Positions 5,367-11,651 of a DNA stretch of 11,651 nt are shown in pieces. This DNA is from CAZESH01 sp964514665. Lineage in GTDB: Bacteria > Bacillota > Bacilli > Paenibacillales > KCTC-25726. Below the pieces are notes generated by a model. The model was not told where the DNA came from and did no database searches. It worked only from the letters and a program-made list of their open reading frames with translations. The first letter of the stretch is position 1, and each line of letters opens with the position of its first letter. The translations under genes and the position numbers were made by a program. The stretch is from assembly GCA_964514665.1 (NCBI GenBank), contig CAZESH010000119.1:1-11651 (forward strand), read 5' to 3'.

Positions 5367-6227
5367 ATGAAGAAGACGGTACTGCTCTTAATCGCATCAG
5401 CATTCATCCTGTCCGCTTGCGGCAATAAACCGGCCATGGTTACAGCAGGAGCGGACATTCCGCAGCCTGCAGCCACGCCTAATGTCACGGCAAATCCAAG
5501 CCCGGACGCGGCGCAATCTCCTGCTCCTGCGGCAGAAACGACTCCAACGCCCATCCCGACACCTGTCCCCACGCCAAAGCCAAGCTATTACATGTCTTCC
5601 GCTTATTTTATCAAACCGATTGCAGCGACCACGAACAACAAAGTAGTCTTATTAACGTTTGATGACGGTCCCAAGCAAAAGGACCAGGTCGAGCAAATGC
5701 TGAAAATTTTGGATAAACATCACGCCAAAGCGATTTTCTTTGTCAACGGCTACCGCGTGAAGCAAAATCCCGAATTGGTGAAGGAAATCTACAACGCAGG
5801 GCAAACCATCGGCAATCATTCATGGGATCACATTGACCTCGCCAAAGAAAATAAAGCGAAAGTGGAAAAACAAATCGGTGATGTTCAGAACATCGTGAAG
5901 GACCTGACAGGCAAAGCGCCGGTCTTTTTCCGTCCGCCATTCGGCACCGGAAAAGGGTTTGTCAAAGAAGTATGCAAACAAAACAACCTGCTGTTCATGA
6001 CATGGTCCAACGGCTCGCTGGATTGGGCCGACAACCAGCACAAGCCGGAAGGCGTAATCAAAAGCGTGATGGACCAGCTCCACCCCGGCAGCAACATACT
6101 GATGCATGAGCTTCCCTGGACGATCGAGGCGCTTGACAAGCTGCTTACGGAATTAGAGGACAAAGGCTACTCGTTTGCCGATCCGGCTTCGATTGACCTG
6201 CAGATGTCCAAGGATCAGCAAAAATAA
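5367..6227 (+). CDS. Lipoprotein polysaccharide deacetylase (NodB domain, CE4)
   Basis: A 286-residue secreted lipoprotein likely to remove acetyl groups from a cell-surface glycan such as peptidoglycan. It has a lipoprotein signal (MKKTVLLLIASAFILSAC) with the lipidated Cys at 18, a Pro/Thr/Ala-rich spacer (about 30-72, ending in TPTPIPTPVPTPKP), and a NodB homology domain from about 92. The five CE4 motifs are all visible: TFDDG (D99 base, D100 metal), HSxxH (H151, H155 metal), RPPFG (R189), DW (D219, W220) and LMH (H247). All catalytic and metal ligands are therefore kept and the enzyme should be active. The start at 5367 is fixed by the signal peptide; GGGAGAG lies 9 bases upstream, slightly far. 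A bidirectional-looking terminator follows. The exact substrate cannot be told from sequence. Confidence 0.92.
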   Translation: MKKTVLLLIASAFILSACGNKPAMVTAGADIPQPAATPNVTANPSPDAAQSPAPAAETTPTPIPTPVPTPKPSYYMSSAYFIKPIAATTNNKVVLLTFDDGPKQKDQVEQMLKILDKHHAKAIFFVNGYRVKQNPELVKEIYNAGQTIGNHSWDHIDLAKENKAKVEKQIGDVQNIVKDLTGKAPVFFRPPFGTGKGFVKEVCKQNNLLFMTWSNGSLDWADNQHKPEGVIKSVMDQLHPGSNILMHELPWTIEALDKLLTELEDKGYSFADPASIDLQMSKDQQK

Positions 6228-6273
6228 CTTGCGCACCGTAACGTTCAAAAAATTCAATACATGATATTAAAAT

Positions 6274-6310
6274 AAGCCTGACGGCATATGCCGGACAGGC
6301 TTTGTTTTTT
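6274..6310 (+). terminator. Terminator between convergent deacetylase and CPBP units
   Basis: The hairpin has outer stem AAGCCTG/CAGGCTT and inner stem CGGC/GCCG with loop ATAT, and is followed on the plus strand by TGTTTTTT. It lies 47 bases after the deacetylase stop. On the minus strand the same hairpin is followed by ATTTTAATAT, so it may also act, more weakly, on the converging CPBP unit that ends at 6347. Confidence 0.87.
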
Positions 6311-6346
6311 GAATGTGTCAATGCATCATCGTAGATTCAACCGAGT

Positions 6347-6538
6347 TCAAAGGGTGTTTTCCTTTAAATGTACACCCCAAAAAATCAAGCCGATAACCAA
6401 GGAAAGGAAAAGCATGAACAGCGACATATAGAAAAGCCTGGCCATCTTGCCTTTGTTGGAAGGGTGCGATATTCTTCTAGGCGGCAGTTGACGTTGCTCC
6501 GGATCCTCTTGACCCGGCACGGAAATAGAAGGCTTCAT
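6347..6538 (-). CDS. Small single-pass membrane protein coupled to CPBP gene
   Basis: A 63-residue protein with a polar, Pro/Arg-rich N-terminal half (about 1-31, RQLPPRRISHPSNKGK), one hydrophobic segment (about 35-56, including FMLFLSLVIGLIFWGV) and a short charged tail. The positive residues before the segment predict N-in, C-out. Its ATG overlaps the TGA of the CPBP gene as ATGA, with GGAGG 5 bases upstream, so translation is probably coupled and the two products made together. In B. subtilis the CPBP gene ypbD is followed, as I recall, by ypbE, a single-pass protein with a C-terminal LysM domain; this protein has a comparable N-terminus and membrane segment but no LysM domain. That link is inference. 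Function unknown. Confidence 0.75.
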   Translation of the reverse strand: MKPSISVPGQEDPEQRQLPPRRISHPSNKGKMARLFYMSLFMLFLSLVIGLIFWGVHLKENTL

Positions 6539-7137
6539 GGTTTCCTCCGCAATCGAATGATACTACCCATTATAAAATCTATAATAAAGTGGGCCAGTAT
6601 CGGTGTCAATAAAGAACCCGTATGAATATAAAGCCATCCGAGCCCGTAGCTGATGCTGAAGACAAGCCCCGTCATCAGCCAATGACGAAGATAGCGAAAA
6701 TGCAGCGTGGCAAAAACAATGCTTGTCCAGTAATTCCCGATCCCATATTGGACGGCGCCGCGGAACAGCAGTTCTTCGCTCGCGGAAATAAACAGACAGA
6801 GCAGAGCGATTTCCAACAATGTACGATTCTTAAACAACCGTTCATTCATTCCCCCGTCGTCTACTACATCTTCAGGAACATTCCGGCTGACCACCCAGTC
6901 CAGCAAAAAGACCAATCCGGCAAAGACCGTTCCCCATAATAAAATGCGATACACCGGCATCACCGGAAAAAAGATGTCGCTTAAATGATTGCCTTTTTGA
7001 AAAAAAATCACAATCAAGCCGATAAGCAGGGTGATGATCTGCGTTGCAAGTAAATTGATCATCAGCATCCTGTCGTCGATTTCTTCAATTCGCACCTGAC
7101 GCAAGCGGACTTTTTTCCAATTCCATTTATTATTCAT
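6535..7137 (-). CDS. CPBP-family intramembrane metalloprotease
   Basis: A 200-residue polytopic membrane protein of the CPBP (CAAX protease and bacteriocin-processing, Abi/Rce1-like) family. The three motifs are present in order: EExxxR (E121, E122, R126 in EELLFRG), FxxxH (F142-H146 in FATLHF) and HxxxD (H183-D187 in HFIID). These provide the glutamate and histidine ligands of the active site, so a working protease is likely; the substrate is not known. An N-terminal basic segment (1-25) is followed by two helices, then a polar loop (84-105). The ATG at 7137 has only a poor ribosome binding site (GCGGG about 9 bases away), so a nearby alternative start is possible. It overlaps the following 63-residue gene by 4 bases and is divergent from the 307-residue gene. 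Confidence 0.88.
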   Translation of the reverse strand: MNNKWNWKKVRLRQVRIEEIDDRMLMINLLATQIITLLIGLIVIFFQKGNHLSDIFFPVMPVYRILLWGTVFAGLVFLLDWVVSRNVPEDVVDDGGMNERLFKNRTLLEIALLCLFISASEELLFRGAVQYGIGNYWTSIVFATLHFRYLRHWLMTGLVFSISYGLGWLYIHTGSLLTPILAHFIIDFIMGSIIRLRRKP

Positions 7138-7284
7138 CGAACAAGATACCCGCTTTCGATAGGATGATGGACATTCTAAGCCGCTTTAACCGCAGAAACC
7201 GGTTGGTTGTTCCCTTTTTTTCCTTTTTCCCCTATACTAATCGATAAGACAAACTTAGACAAAATTCGAGAGAAGGTTGACGGC

Positions 7285-8208
7285 ATGAACAAACGCTTGA
7301 CTCGATCGGACTATATTTTTACGCTGATATTTATTGCCATGCTCGTATTCGCTGTGGCAGCCTTCTTTTACGGAGTTAAAACCGGCATTAACAAAATTGA
7401 GACCAAATACGAAGCAATGCTGAATGCACAAAAAACGAAAACGGTCGCACTAACCGCCTATAATCAGCAATATCTGGTTTCCTTCTATCATACCATCTAT
7501 TCCCCGTTCCGGGAATTTCAAAAAAAATGGCTGGACCATCTGAACGTGCTTGAAACACCTTCCTCCTCGATGGAACCGAAATCGCTGATGAAGGAATTAA
7601 AGTCGCTCAGCGAGGCAAAATACGCGGAAATAGAGCGGATTTCCATGCCTGCCTCCTCCCCCTTGCTGGAGGACGCGCAAACCGATTTTCTTAAGAGCTT
7701 GAAGCTTTTTTCGCAAGCTGCCGATCATTTCACCACAAATTCAGACGGAACTCCATCAGCCATGCTGGCAGAGAAAATCATGTCGCACGCTGATGTTCAG
7801 GAAGCGATCAATTTTGCGCTCACTGCACAGCAAAGCTATTATGCCGCGATCGTCAAATGGAACGAAACGGTATCACCGAATATGCAGGATGAGGCACTCT
7901 TGACCAAGGAAAATCTAAATTTCGACAGCTGGAACAAGCTAAATTTGAACGAAAAAAACACCTTCGTGGCCAAAATGATGGAGAGGGAGAAGATGTTCAC
8001 TTCTTATTTTCCGCAGGACATGACAATCAGGGTGGATGAAATGATCGCAGAAGGAAGTGCGAAAAAGTTGAATCTTTCTTCGATAGCGGACATTGTCAAA
8101 ACACTTGCCAACACCCATGCCGTCCGGGCCGGCGACTTTTCACAAAGCCGCAATAAATATTATATGAACGAAACACTGCCGCAGCTTCCTTTTTATTCGG
8201 ATCAATGA
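7285..8208 (+). CDS. Unrecognised single-pass membrane protein with helical extracytoplasmic domain
   Basis: A 307-residue protein with a short basic N-terminus (MNKRLTRSD), one membrane helix (about 10-30) and about 275 polar, mostly helix-forming residues predicted outside the membrane. The composition (Lys, Glu, Ala, Leu, Met with aromatic patches such as YNQQYLVSFYHTIYSPF) suggests a helical-bundle sensor-like or adaptor-like ectodomain, but there are no catalytic motifs and no cytoplasmic signalling domain. I do not recognise a family. The ATG at 7285 has AGAAGG 8 bases upstream; the frame stays open to 7207 without a ribosome binding site. A TATACT -10-like site lies at 7233-7238 after a T/C-rich tract, with no good -35. 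Its stop codon overlaps the convergent YitT-family gene by 7 bases, with no terminator between. Confidence 0.85.
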   Translation: MNKRLTRSDYIFTLIFIAMLVFAVAAFFYGVKTGINKIETKYEAMLNAQKTKTVALTAYNQQYLVSFYHTIYSPFREFQKKWLDHLNVLETPSSSMEPKSLMKELKSLSEAKYAEIERISMPASSPLLEDAQTDFLKSLKLFSQAADHFTTNSDGTPSAMLAEKIMSHADVQEAINFALTAQQSYYAAIVKWNETVSPNMQDEALLTKENLNFDSWNKLNLNEKNTFVAKMMEREKMFTSYFPQDMTIRVDEMIAEGSAKKLNLSSIADIVKTLANTHAVRAGDFSQSRNKYYMNETLPQLPFYSDQ

Positions 8209-9074
8209 ATCGCCCGTTTACTAAACCGCCCGCCCATCACATCGGCAACATGCTCAATGGCAATAAATGCATGCGGATCATGCTCATGCACGATCGCTTT
8301 CAATTTGGCCACCTCCAGGCGCGTAACGATGCAGTACAGCAGTTCCTTTTCTTCTCCTGTGTAGCCCCCTCTTCCGTAAATATGGGTTACGCCCCGACCC
8401 AAACGATCGATGATGGCCTCGGAAATATCGTTCGGGTTATTGGATATGATCGTCACCGATTTCGATTCATTGATCCCTTCAATCACCACATCTATTGTCT
8501 TAAAAGCGATGAAGTACGTGATCAGCGAGTACATCGCCGAGTTCCATTGAAACACGAATCCGGCGCTGCCCATAATGAAAATATTAAAAAACATCACGAT
8601 CTCCCCTACGGAAAATCCAATTTTCTTAGTGGCGATAATGGCAATAATCTCCGTCCCATCCAGAGCTCCGCCAAAACGAATGATCGTCCCCACGCCAATA
8701 CCCAGCACGATCCCCCCGAATACGGATGCCAGAATCGGCTCTTTCGTGAGCGGCTCATAGCTTTCCAACAGAAAGGAAAACAGTGCCAGCAATGTTACGG
8801 CTGCCAGCGTGCTGATTGCGAAAGTTTTGCCGATCAGCTTGTATCCGAGCACCATGAACGGCACATTTAGCAGAAAAATGAACAGGGCCAAATTCATTTT
8901 GGTAATATGACTGAAAATGATCGAAACACCGATCACTCCTCCGTCAATAATGTCGTTGGGAACCAGGAACAATTCCAAAGCTACGGCAACCAACGCGGCC
9001 CCGAAGGCAATAAAAGCGTACTTTCCCGTATAATGCAGCACAGGATGATCGATCTTGCGGTGCTCTTTTCTCAT
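8202..9074 (-). CDS. YitT family membrane protein (DUF2179)
   Basis: A 290-residue integral membrane protein with a basic N-terminus, about five to six hydrophobic segments (about 18-200) and a soluble C-terminal DUF2179 domain (about 215-275, containing SVTIISNNPNDISEAIIDRLGRG in pieces, then YGRGGYTGEEKELLYCIVTR). This is the layout of YitT, YqfU, YpjC, YvjA, YxkD and YebE of B. subtilis. Transport activity is often suggested for the family but not settled. The ATG at 9074 is chosen for AAGGGAG 6 bases upstream; a TTG 8 codons earlier lacks a site. It is divergent from the pyrophosphatase gene and its 3' end overlaps that of the 307-residue gene. Which paralogue it represents cannot be decided here, so no symbol is given. 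Confidence 0.92.
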   Translation of the reverse strand: MRKEHRKIDHPVLHYTGKYAFIAFGAALVAVALELFLVPNDIIDGGVIGVSIIFSHITKMNLALFIFLLNVPFMVLGYKLIGKTFAISTLAAVTLLALFSFLLESYEPLTKEPILASVFGGIVLGIGVGTIIRFGGALDGTEIIAIIATKKIGFSVGEIVMFFNIFIMGSAGFVFQWNSAMYSLITYFIAFKTIDVVIEGINESKSVTIISNNPNDISEAIIDRLGRGVTHIYGRGGYTGEEKELLYCIVTRLEVAKLKAIVHEHDPHAFIAIEHVADVMGGRFSKRAIH

Positions 9075-9115
9075 TGCCCGCTCCCTTCTCTTGCCCAACT
9101 ATTCCTCTTTCTTGA

Positions 9116-9144
9116 AGGATATCGAAAAAAAACGGCAAGTTCAA
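9116..9144 (-). promoter_or_regulatory. Candidate promoter for the YitT-family gene
   Basis: On the minus strand TTGAAC, a 17-base T-rich spacer and TATCCT (four of six matches in each box). It would give a leader of about 35 bases. Spacing is ideal but both boxes are imperfect. Confidence 0.33.
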
Positions 9145-9192
9145 GGGTTACCCATTGCATTTCACTCTCCAATTGCTATAAAATATAAACTG

Positions 9193-9220
9193 TTGAATTC
9201 AAGCATCTATAACTTTTAAT
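9193..9220 (+). promoter_or_regulatory. Candidate promoter for the pyrophosphatase gene
   Basis: TTGAAT (9193-9198), a 16-base spacer and TTTAAT (9215-9220), in an AT-rich stretch. The predicted transcript would start about 45 bases before the start codon. Other AT-rich -10-like sites (TATAAA near 9178) exist, so this is a best guess. Confidence 0.4.
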
Positions 9221-9271
9221 CCAATAGGGTTACTATGAATATAAACGCCCTATTATAAAGGAGGCATGTCA

Positions 9272-9766
9272 ATGTCTAACTTGGTAGTTGACGCTTTTAT
9301 CGAAATTCCTACCGGAAGCCAGAATAAATATGAATATGACAAGGAAAAGGGTGTTTTTGTGCTTGACCGTGTTCTATATTCCCCAATGCATTATCCGACC
9401 GAATACGGCTACTTGGAGAATACGCTCGCGCTTGACGGCGATCCGCTCGACATTTTGGTGCTGACTTCCTTCCCGACCTTTCCCGGCTGTGTGATCGAGT
9501 CAAAAGTAATCGGCGTTTTGGTGATGTCCGATGACAAGGGACAAGACGAAAAGCTCTTGGCTGTACCGAGCAACGATCCGCGCTGGAAGGAAGTTAACGC
9601 ATTGGAGGATGTTCCCCAGCACAAGCTGAAGGAAATCTCCCACTTCTTTCAGGTATATAAGGATCTCGAAAACAAAAAGACCGTAATCGAAGGCTGGAAA
9701 AACGCCGAAACTGCAAGCAAGCTGTATGATGAATGTGTACAGCGCTACAAAGATACACAGAAATAA
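9272..9766 (+). CDS. ppa: Inorganic pyrophosphatase, family I
   Basis: Soluble pyrophosphatase hydrolyses PPi to two phosphates, pulling biosynthetic reactions such as nucleic acid synthesis and aminoacyl-tRNA formation forward. The 164-residue product carries the family I signature DGDPLD (D55, D57, D60) and the second Asp pair (D87, D92 in SDDKGQDEK), spaced as the E. coli ligands D65, D67, D70, D97 and D102. The N-terminal block IEIPTGSQNKYEYDKEKG and the YPTEYGYLE segment also match. Many Bacillales use the unrelated family II enzyme, so family I here is a useful lineage marker. The second ATG (9272) is chosen because AGGAGG lies 7 bases upstream; the ATG at 9266 is nearly abutting it. 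The gene stands alone: YitT is divergent and the next promoter follows 50 bases after the stop; I see no terminator. Confidence 0.96.
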   Translation: MSNLVVDAFIEIPTGSQNKYEYDKEKGVFVLDRVLYSPMHYPTEYGYLENTLALDGDPLDILVLTSFPTFPGCVIESKVIGVLVMSDDKGQDEKLLAVPSNDPRWKEVNALEDVPQHKLKEISHFFQVYKDLENKKTVIEGWKNAETASKLYDECVQRYKDTQK

Positions 9767-9816
9767 ATTCGTTGCTTGGGCAATCTTGTCAATTCCGTGA
9801 TGTTTCCCGCGATCTA

Positions 9817-9845
9817 TTGACACGCTTCGACAGCCATGTTACATT
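9817..9845 (+). promoter_or_regulatory. Sigma-A promoter of the serA T-box transcript
   Basis: A perfect TTGACA (9817-9822), a 17-base spacer and TACATT (9840-9845) preceded by a TG extension. It lies between ppa and the T-box leader, giving a predicted start near 9852. It is the strongest promoter in the window. Confidence 0.82.
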
Positions 9846-9851
9846 ATGAAA

Positions 9852-10124
9852 AATGAAAATTGAAAAACACGATGATGGAACCAAGCGTGAGGAAATCCTC
9901 AGAGAGCCGGTGGTCGGTGCAAACCGGTGTTGGAATCATGCGGAGCATTCCGGAGTGAATGTGCGGAAATATTCATTAACAGTATGCACAGTCGGAGGAA
10001 TCCGTTAAAATCCCGGTCTCGAACCGTTAAGGCTGTCCGTGTGAGCGGGCAGCGAAGTAGGGTGGCACCACGAAACAACTCTCGTCCCTTCATACAGGCA
10101 TCGTATGAGGATGGAGAGTTTTTT
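9852..10124 (+). ncRNA. T-box riboswitch, serine-type, upstream of serA
   Basis: This leader senses the charging state of a tRNA and lets RNA polymerase read into serA when the tRNA is uncharged. Stem I (about 9870-9960) contains the AGAGAG bulge and the loop GGTCGGTGCAA typical of the tRNA-elbow contact. The T-box core AGGGTGGCACCACG lies at 10059-10072. Its TGGC pairs with a tRNA end GCCA, meaning a discriminator base G, as in bacterial tRNA-Ser. The antiterminator pairs AGGG (10059-10062) with CCCT (10086-10089) and ACG with CGT, excluding the terminator. Possible specifier triplets near the end of stem I are TCA (after GAA, 9936-9938) and AGC (9943-9945, followed by A); both code for serine. 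Which is used needs a proper fold. The leader differs from the usual core in GCACCACG instead of GTACCGCG. Confidence 0.93.
10077..10124 (+). terminator. Regulated terminator of the serA T-box
   Basis: The hairpin pairs AACTCTC (10077-10083) with GAGAGTT (10114-10120), continues inward with CTTCATAC/GTATGAGG, and is followed by TTTT and then ATT. The 5' arm overlaps the antiterminator, the arrangement required for T-box control. It lies 47 bases before the serA start codon. Confidence 0.9.
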
Positions 10125-10171
10125 ATTATGATTCAATAGAAAAAAACAAGGAGCATGAAGGAGGAAAAACC

Positions 10172-11651
10172 ATGTTTAAAGTATTAGTATCCGATCCGAT
10201 CAGCGATATGGGCATCCAGCAGCTTTATGACGCGGCGGATGTAACGGTGGATAAGAAGACGGGGCTCTCCGAGGACGAACTGGCTGCAATTATCGGGGAA
10301 TACGACGGTTTGCTTGTCCGCAGCCAAACAAAGGTAACCAAAAAAATAATGGAAGCAGGGGCACGCTTGAAGGTCATCGGCCGCGCCGGTGTCGGAGTCG
10401 ACAATATTGACCTCGAATCCGCCACACAGAAAGGGGTTGTTGTGATCAATGCCCCAGACGGCAACACGATCACTACCTGCGAGCATACCTTTGCCATGAT
10501 GATGGCGTTGGCGCGCCACATTCCGCAATCCTATAAAAAGACAGTTGAAGGCGTTTGGGACCGCAAGACGTTTTTGGGCGTCGAACTGCGCAACAAAGTA
10601 CTGGGCGTAATCGGTATGGGACGCATCGGCAGCGAAGTGGCCAAACGGGCCAAAGCTTTCGGCATGGATATCATCGGCTACGATCCTTATCTGAGCGAAG
10701 AACGCGCGGAAAAGCTCGGCGTAAAATTGGGCAGCGTCAACGATATTGCCGCCAAAGCCGATTTTATCACCCTGCATACGCCGCTGACCAACGATACCCG
10801 CAACATCATCGATAAAGAGCAGTTCTCTATTATGAAAAAAGGCGTACGCATCATTAACTGCGCAAGAGGCGGTTTGGTTAACGAATCTGCATTGGTTGAT
10901 GCGATTGACCAAGGCATCGTCGCCGGTGCGGCATTTGACGTATTCGAGCAGGAACCGCCCAGCGCGGATCATCCCTTCTTGAATAATCCGAAAATTATCG
11001 TCACCCCCCATCTTGGTGCTTCAACGATCGAAGCGCAGGAGAACGTGGCGATCGACGTTTCCGAGCAGGTATTGAACATTTTGCGCGACGAGCCATTCAA
11101 AAATGCTGTGAACATCCCCTCTGTTCCCAGCAGCGTGCTGAATAAGCTCCAGCCCTATTTTGGCCTGGCCGAGAAGATGGGTTCCTTCCTCGCACAGCTT
11201 TCCGGCGGCGCCGTTCAGGAAATTCGCGTCAGCTATTCCGGCGAGCTAGCCGATACCGATATCGCGCCGCTAACCCGCTATGTGGTCAAAGGCGTACTGG
11301 CTTTTCATCTAGGAAGCGACGTCAATATCGTCAGCGCCATGCATCTTGCCAAATCAAGAGACGTTAAGATCGTTGAACAGAAGACATCGTCAACCAAAGG
11401 ATTTACCAACCTGATTTCGATCACGGTGAAAACCAAAACGGAAGAGCGTTCGGTTTCCGGAACGCTGTTGAATGGATACGGCGCCAGAATCGTACAGATT
11501 GACGAATACCCGGTGGACTTTTCTCCGGAAGGCAATCTGATTCTCGTATCGCATAACGATAAGCCGGGAATCGTCGGCAAGCTCGGAACCCTGCTTGGCA
11601 TAAACGACGTCAATATCGCCACCATGCAGGTCGGCAGAAAAGTAATCGGCG
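10172..11651 (+). CDS. serA: D-3-phosphoglycerate dehydrogenase (C-terminus cut by window edge)
   Basis: SerA oxidises 3-phosphoglycerate to 3-phosphohydroxypyruvate with NAD+, the first step of serine synthesis, in the cytoplasm. The 493 visible residues cover nearly the whole long (about 525-residue) Bacillus-type enzyme. They show a substrate-binding part (1-100 and about 285-315), a Rossmann NAD domain with GMGRIG (148-153), catalytic R232 (NCARGG), E261 (EQEPP) and H280 (PHLGAS), an intervening ASB-type domain (about 320-445) and the start of an ACT domain (from about 450, VSHNDKPGIVGKLGTLLG), where serine feedback is expected. The end, about 30 residues, lies outside the window. The ATG at 10172 has AAGGAGG 8 bases upstream. 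Expression should be controlled by the T-box leader ahead of it, giving control by tRNA charging on top of likely feedback on the enzyme. Confidence 0.97.
   Translation, partial: MFKVLVSDPISDMGIQQLYDAADVTVDKKTGLSEDELAAIIGEYDGLLVRSQTKVTKKIMEAGARLKVIGRAGVGVDNIDLESATQKGVVVINAPDGNTITTCEHTFAMMMALARHIPQSYKKTVEGVWDRKTFLGVELRNKVLGVIGMGRIGSEVAKRAKAFGMDIIGYDPYLSEERAEKLGVKLGSVNDIAAKADFITLHTPLTNDTRNIIDKEQFSIMKKGVRIINCARGGLVNESALVDAIDQGIVAGAAFDVFEQEPPSADHPFLNNPKIIVTPHLGASTIEAQENVAIDVSEQVLNILRDEPFKNAVNIPSVPSSVLNKLQPYFGLAEKMGSFLAQLSGGAVQEIRVSYSGELADTDIAPLTRYVVKGVLAFHLGSDVNIVSAMHLAKSRDVKIVEQKTSSTKGFTNLISITVKTKTEERSVSGTLLNGYGARIVQIDEYPVDFSPEGNLILVSHNDKPGIVGKLGTLLGINDVNIATMQVGRKVIG

Noticed and set aside
8205..8870. 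221-codon open frame on the plus strand opposite the YitT-family gene
   Set aside because: It is a mirror of a well-supported gene; composition is rich in His, Gln and Arg as expected of a shadow frame, and it has no ribosome binding site.
9767..9816. Possible terminator after ppa
   Set aside because: Only a 4-bp TTGC/GCAA stem with no T run; too weak to call.
10184..11011. Long open frame (275 codons) on the minus strand opposite serA
   Set aside because: It lies entirely antisense to a clearly identified serA with all catalytic motifs; it has no ribosome binding site and no recognisable protein features.
1..11651. CRISPR arrays, transposons, prophage, tRNA genes, toxin-antitoxin pairs, biosynthetic clusters
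   Set aside because: I looked for direct repeats with spacers, terminal inverted repeats, transposase or integrase motifs, tRNA-like folds and clustered accessory genes and saw none; the window is mainly conserved core genome.

Overview
The window looks like a chromosomal segment of a spore-forming Bacillales, most likely a Paenibacillaceae relative. Evidence: strong AAGGAGG-type ribosome binding sites, TTG and GTG starts preceded by them, a YpeB spore-germination protein, a MecA/YpbH adaptor for ClpC, PrsW, a T-box leader, and a gene order (mecA/ypbH, prsW, ypeB, ypfA, ypfB, cmk) resembling the Bacillus subtilis ypbH-to-cmk region. I see no transposase, phage gene, CRISPR array, tRNA or rRNA. 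This is mostly conserved core chromosome, with several small or unrecognised genes between the known ones.

Left part (1 to about 5030, all minus strand). Read in the direction of transcription: a 92-residue membrane-anchored small protein with its own terminator; mecA with its own terminator; prsW; a 51-residue Cys-rich mini-protein; ypeB with a terminator preceded by an unusual 20-bp inverted repeat; ypfA (c-di-GMP/PilZ protein) with an extended -10 promoter; a ypfB-like small membrane protein followed by a terminator; and the first 44 codons of cmk, cut by the window edge. In B. subtilis, sleB precedes ypeB. Here that place is held by the Cys-rich mini-protein, and no sleB is present.

Middle part (5034 to 9074). 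A 333-base spacer leads into a plus-strand lipoprotein polysaccharide deacetylase. It converges on a minus-strand CPBP-family membrane protease and a translationally coupled 63-residue membrane protein, and one hairpin terminator lies between the two units. Divergent from the CPBP gene is a 307-residue single-pass membrane protein that I do not recognise. Its stop codon overlaps the end of a convergent YitT-family membrane protein gene by 7 bp.

Right part (9075 to 11651, plus strand). A family I inorganic pyrophosphatase is followed by a consensus promoter and a complete T-box riboswitch, then by serA (3-phosphoglycerate dehydrogenase), which runs off the window. The T-box's TGGC tRNA-binding bases and candidate specifier codons both fit tRNA-Ser, so serine synthesis here should be induced when tRNA-Ser is uncharged.

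Functionally the genes cover envelope and stress functions (PrsW, CPBP, deacetylase), spore germination (YpeB), second-messenger control of motility (YpfA), regulated proteolysis (MecA), nucleotide and pyrophosphate metabolism (Cmk, Ppa) and serine biosynthesis (SerA). I did not find a clear new multi-gene system. The best leads are the Cys-rich mini-protein in the sleB position, the inverted repeat after ypeB, the CPBP/63-residue pair and the unrecognised 307-residue protein.
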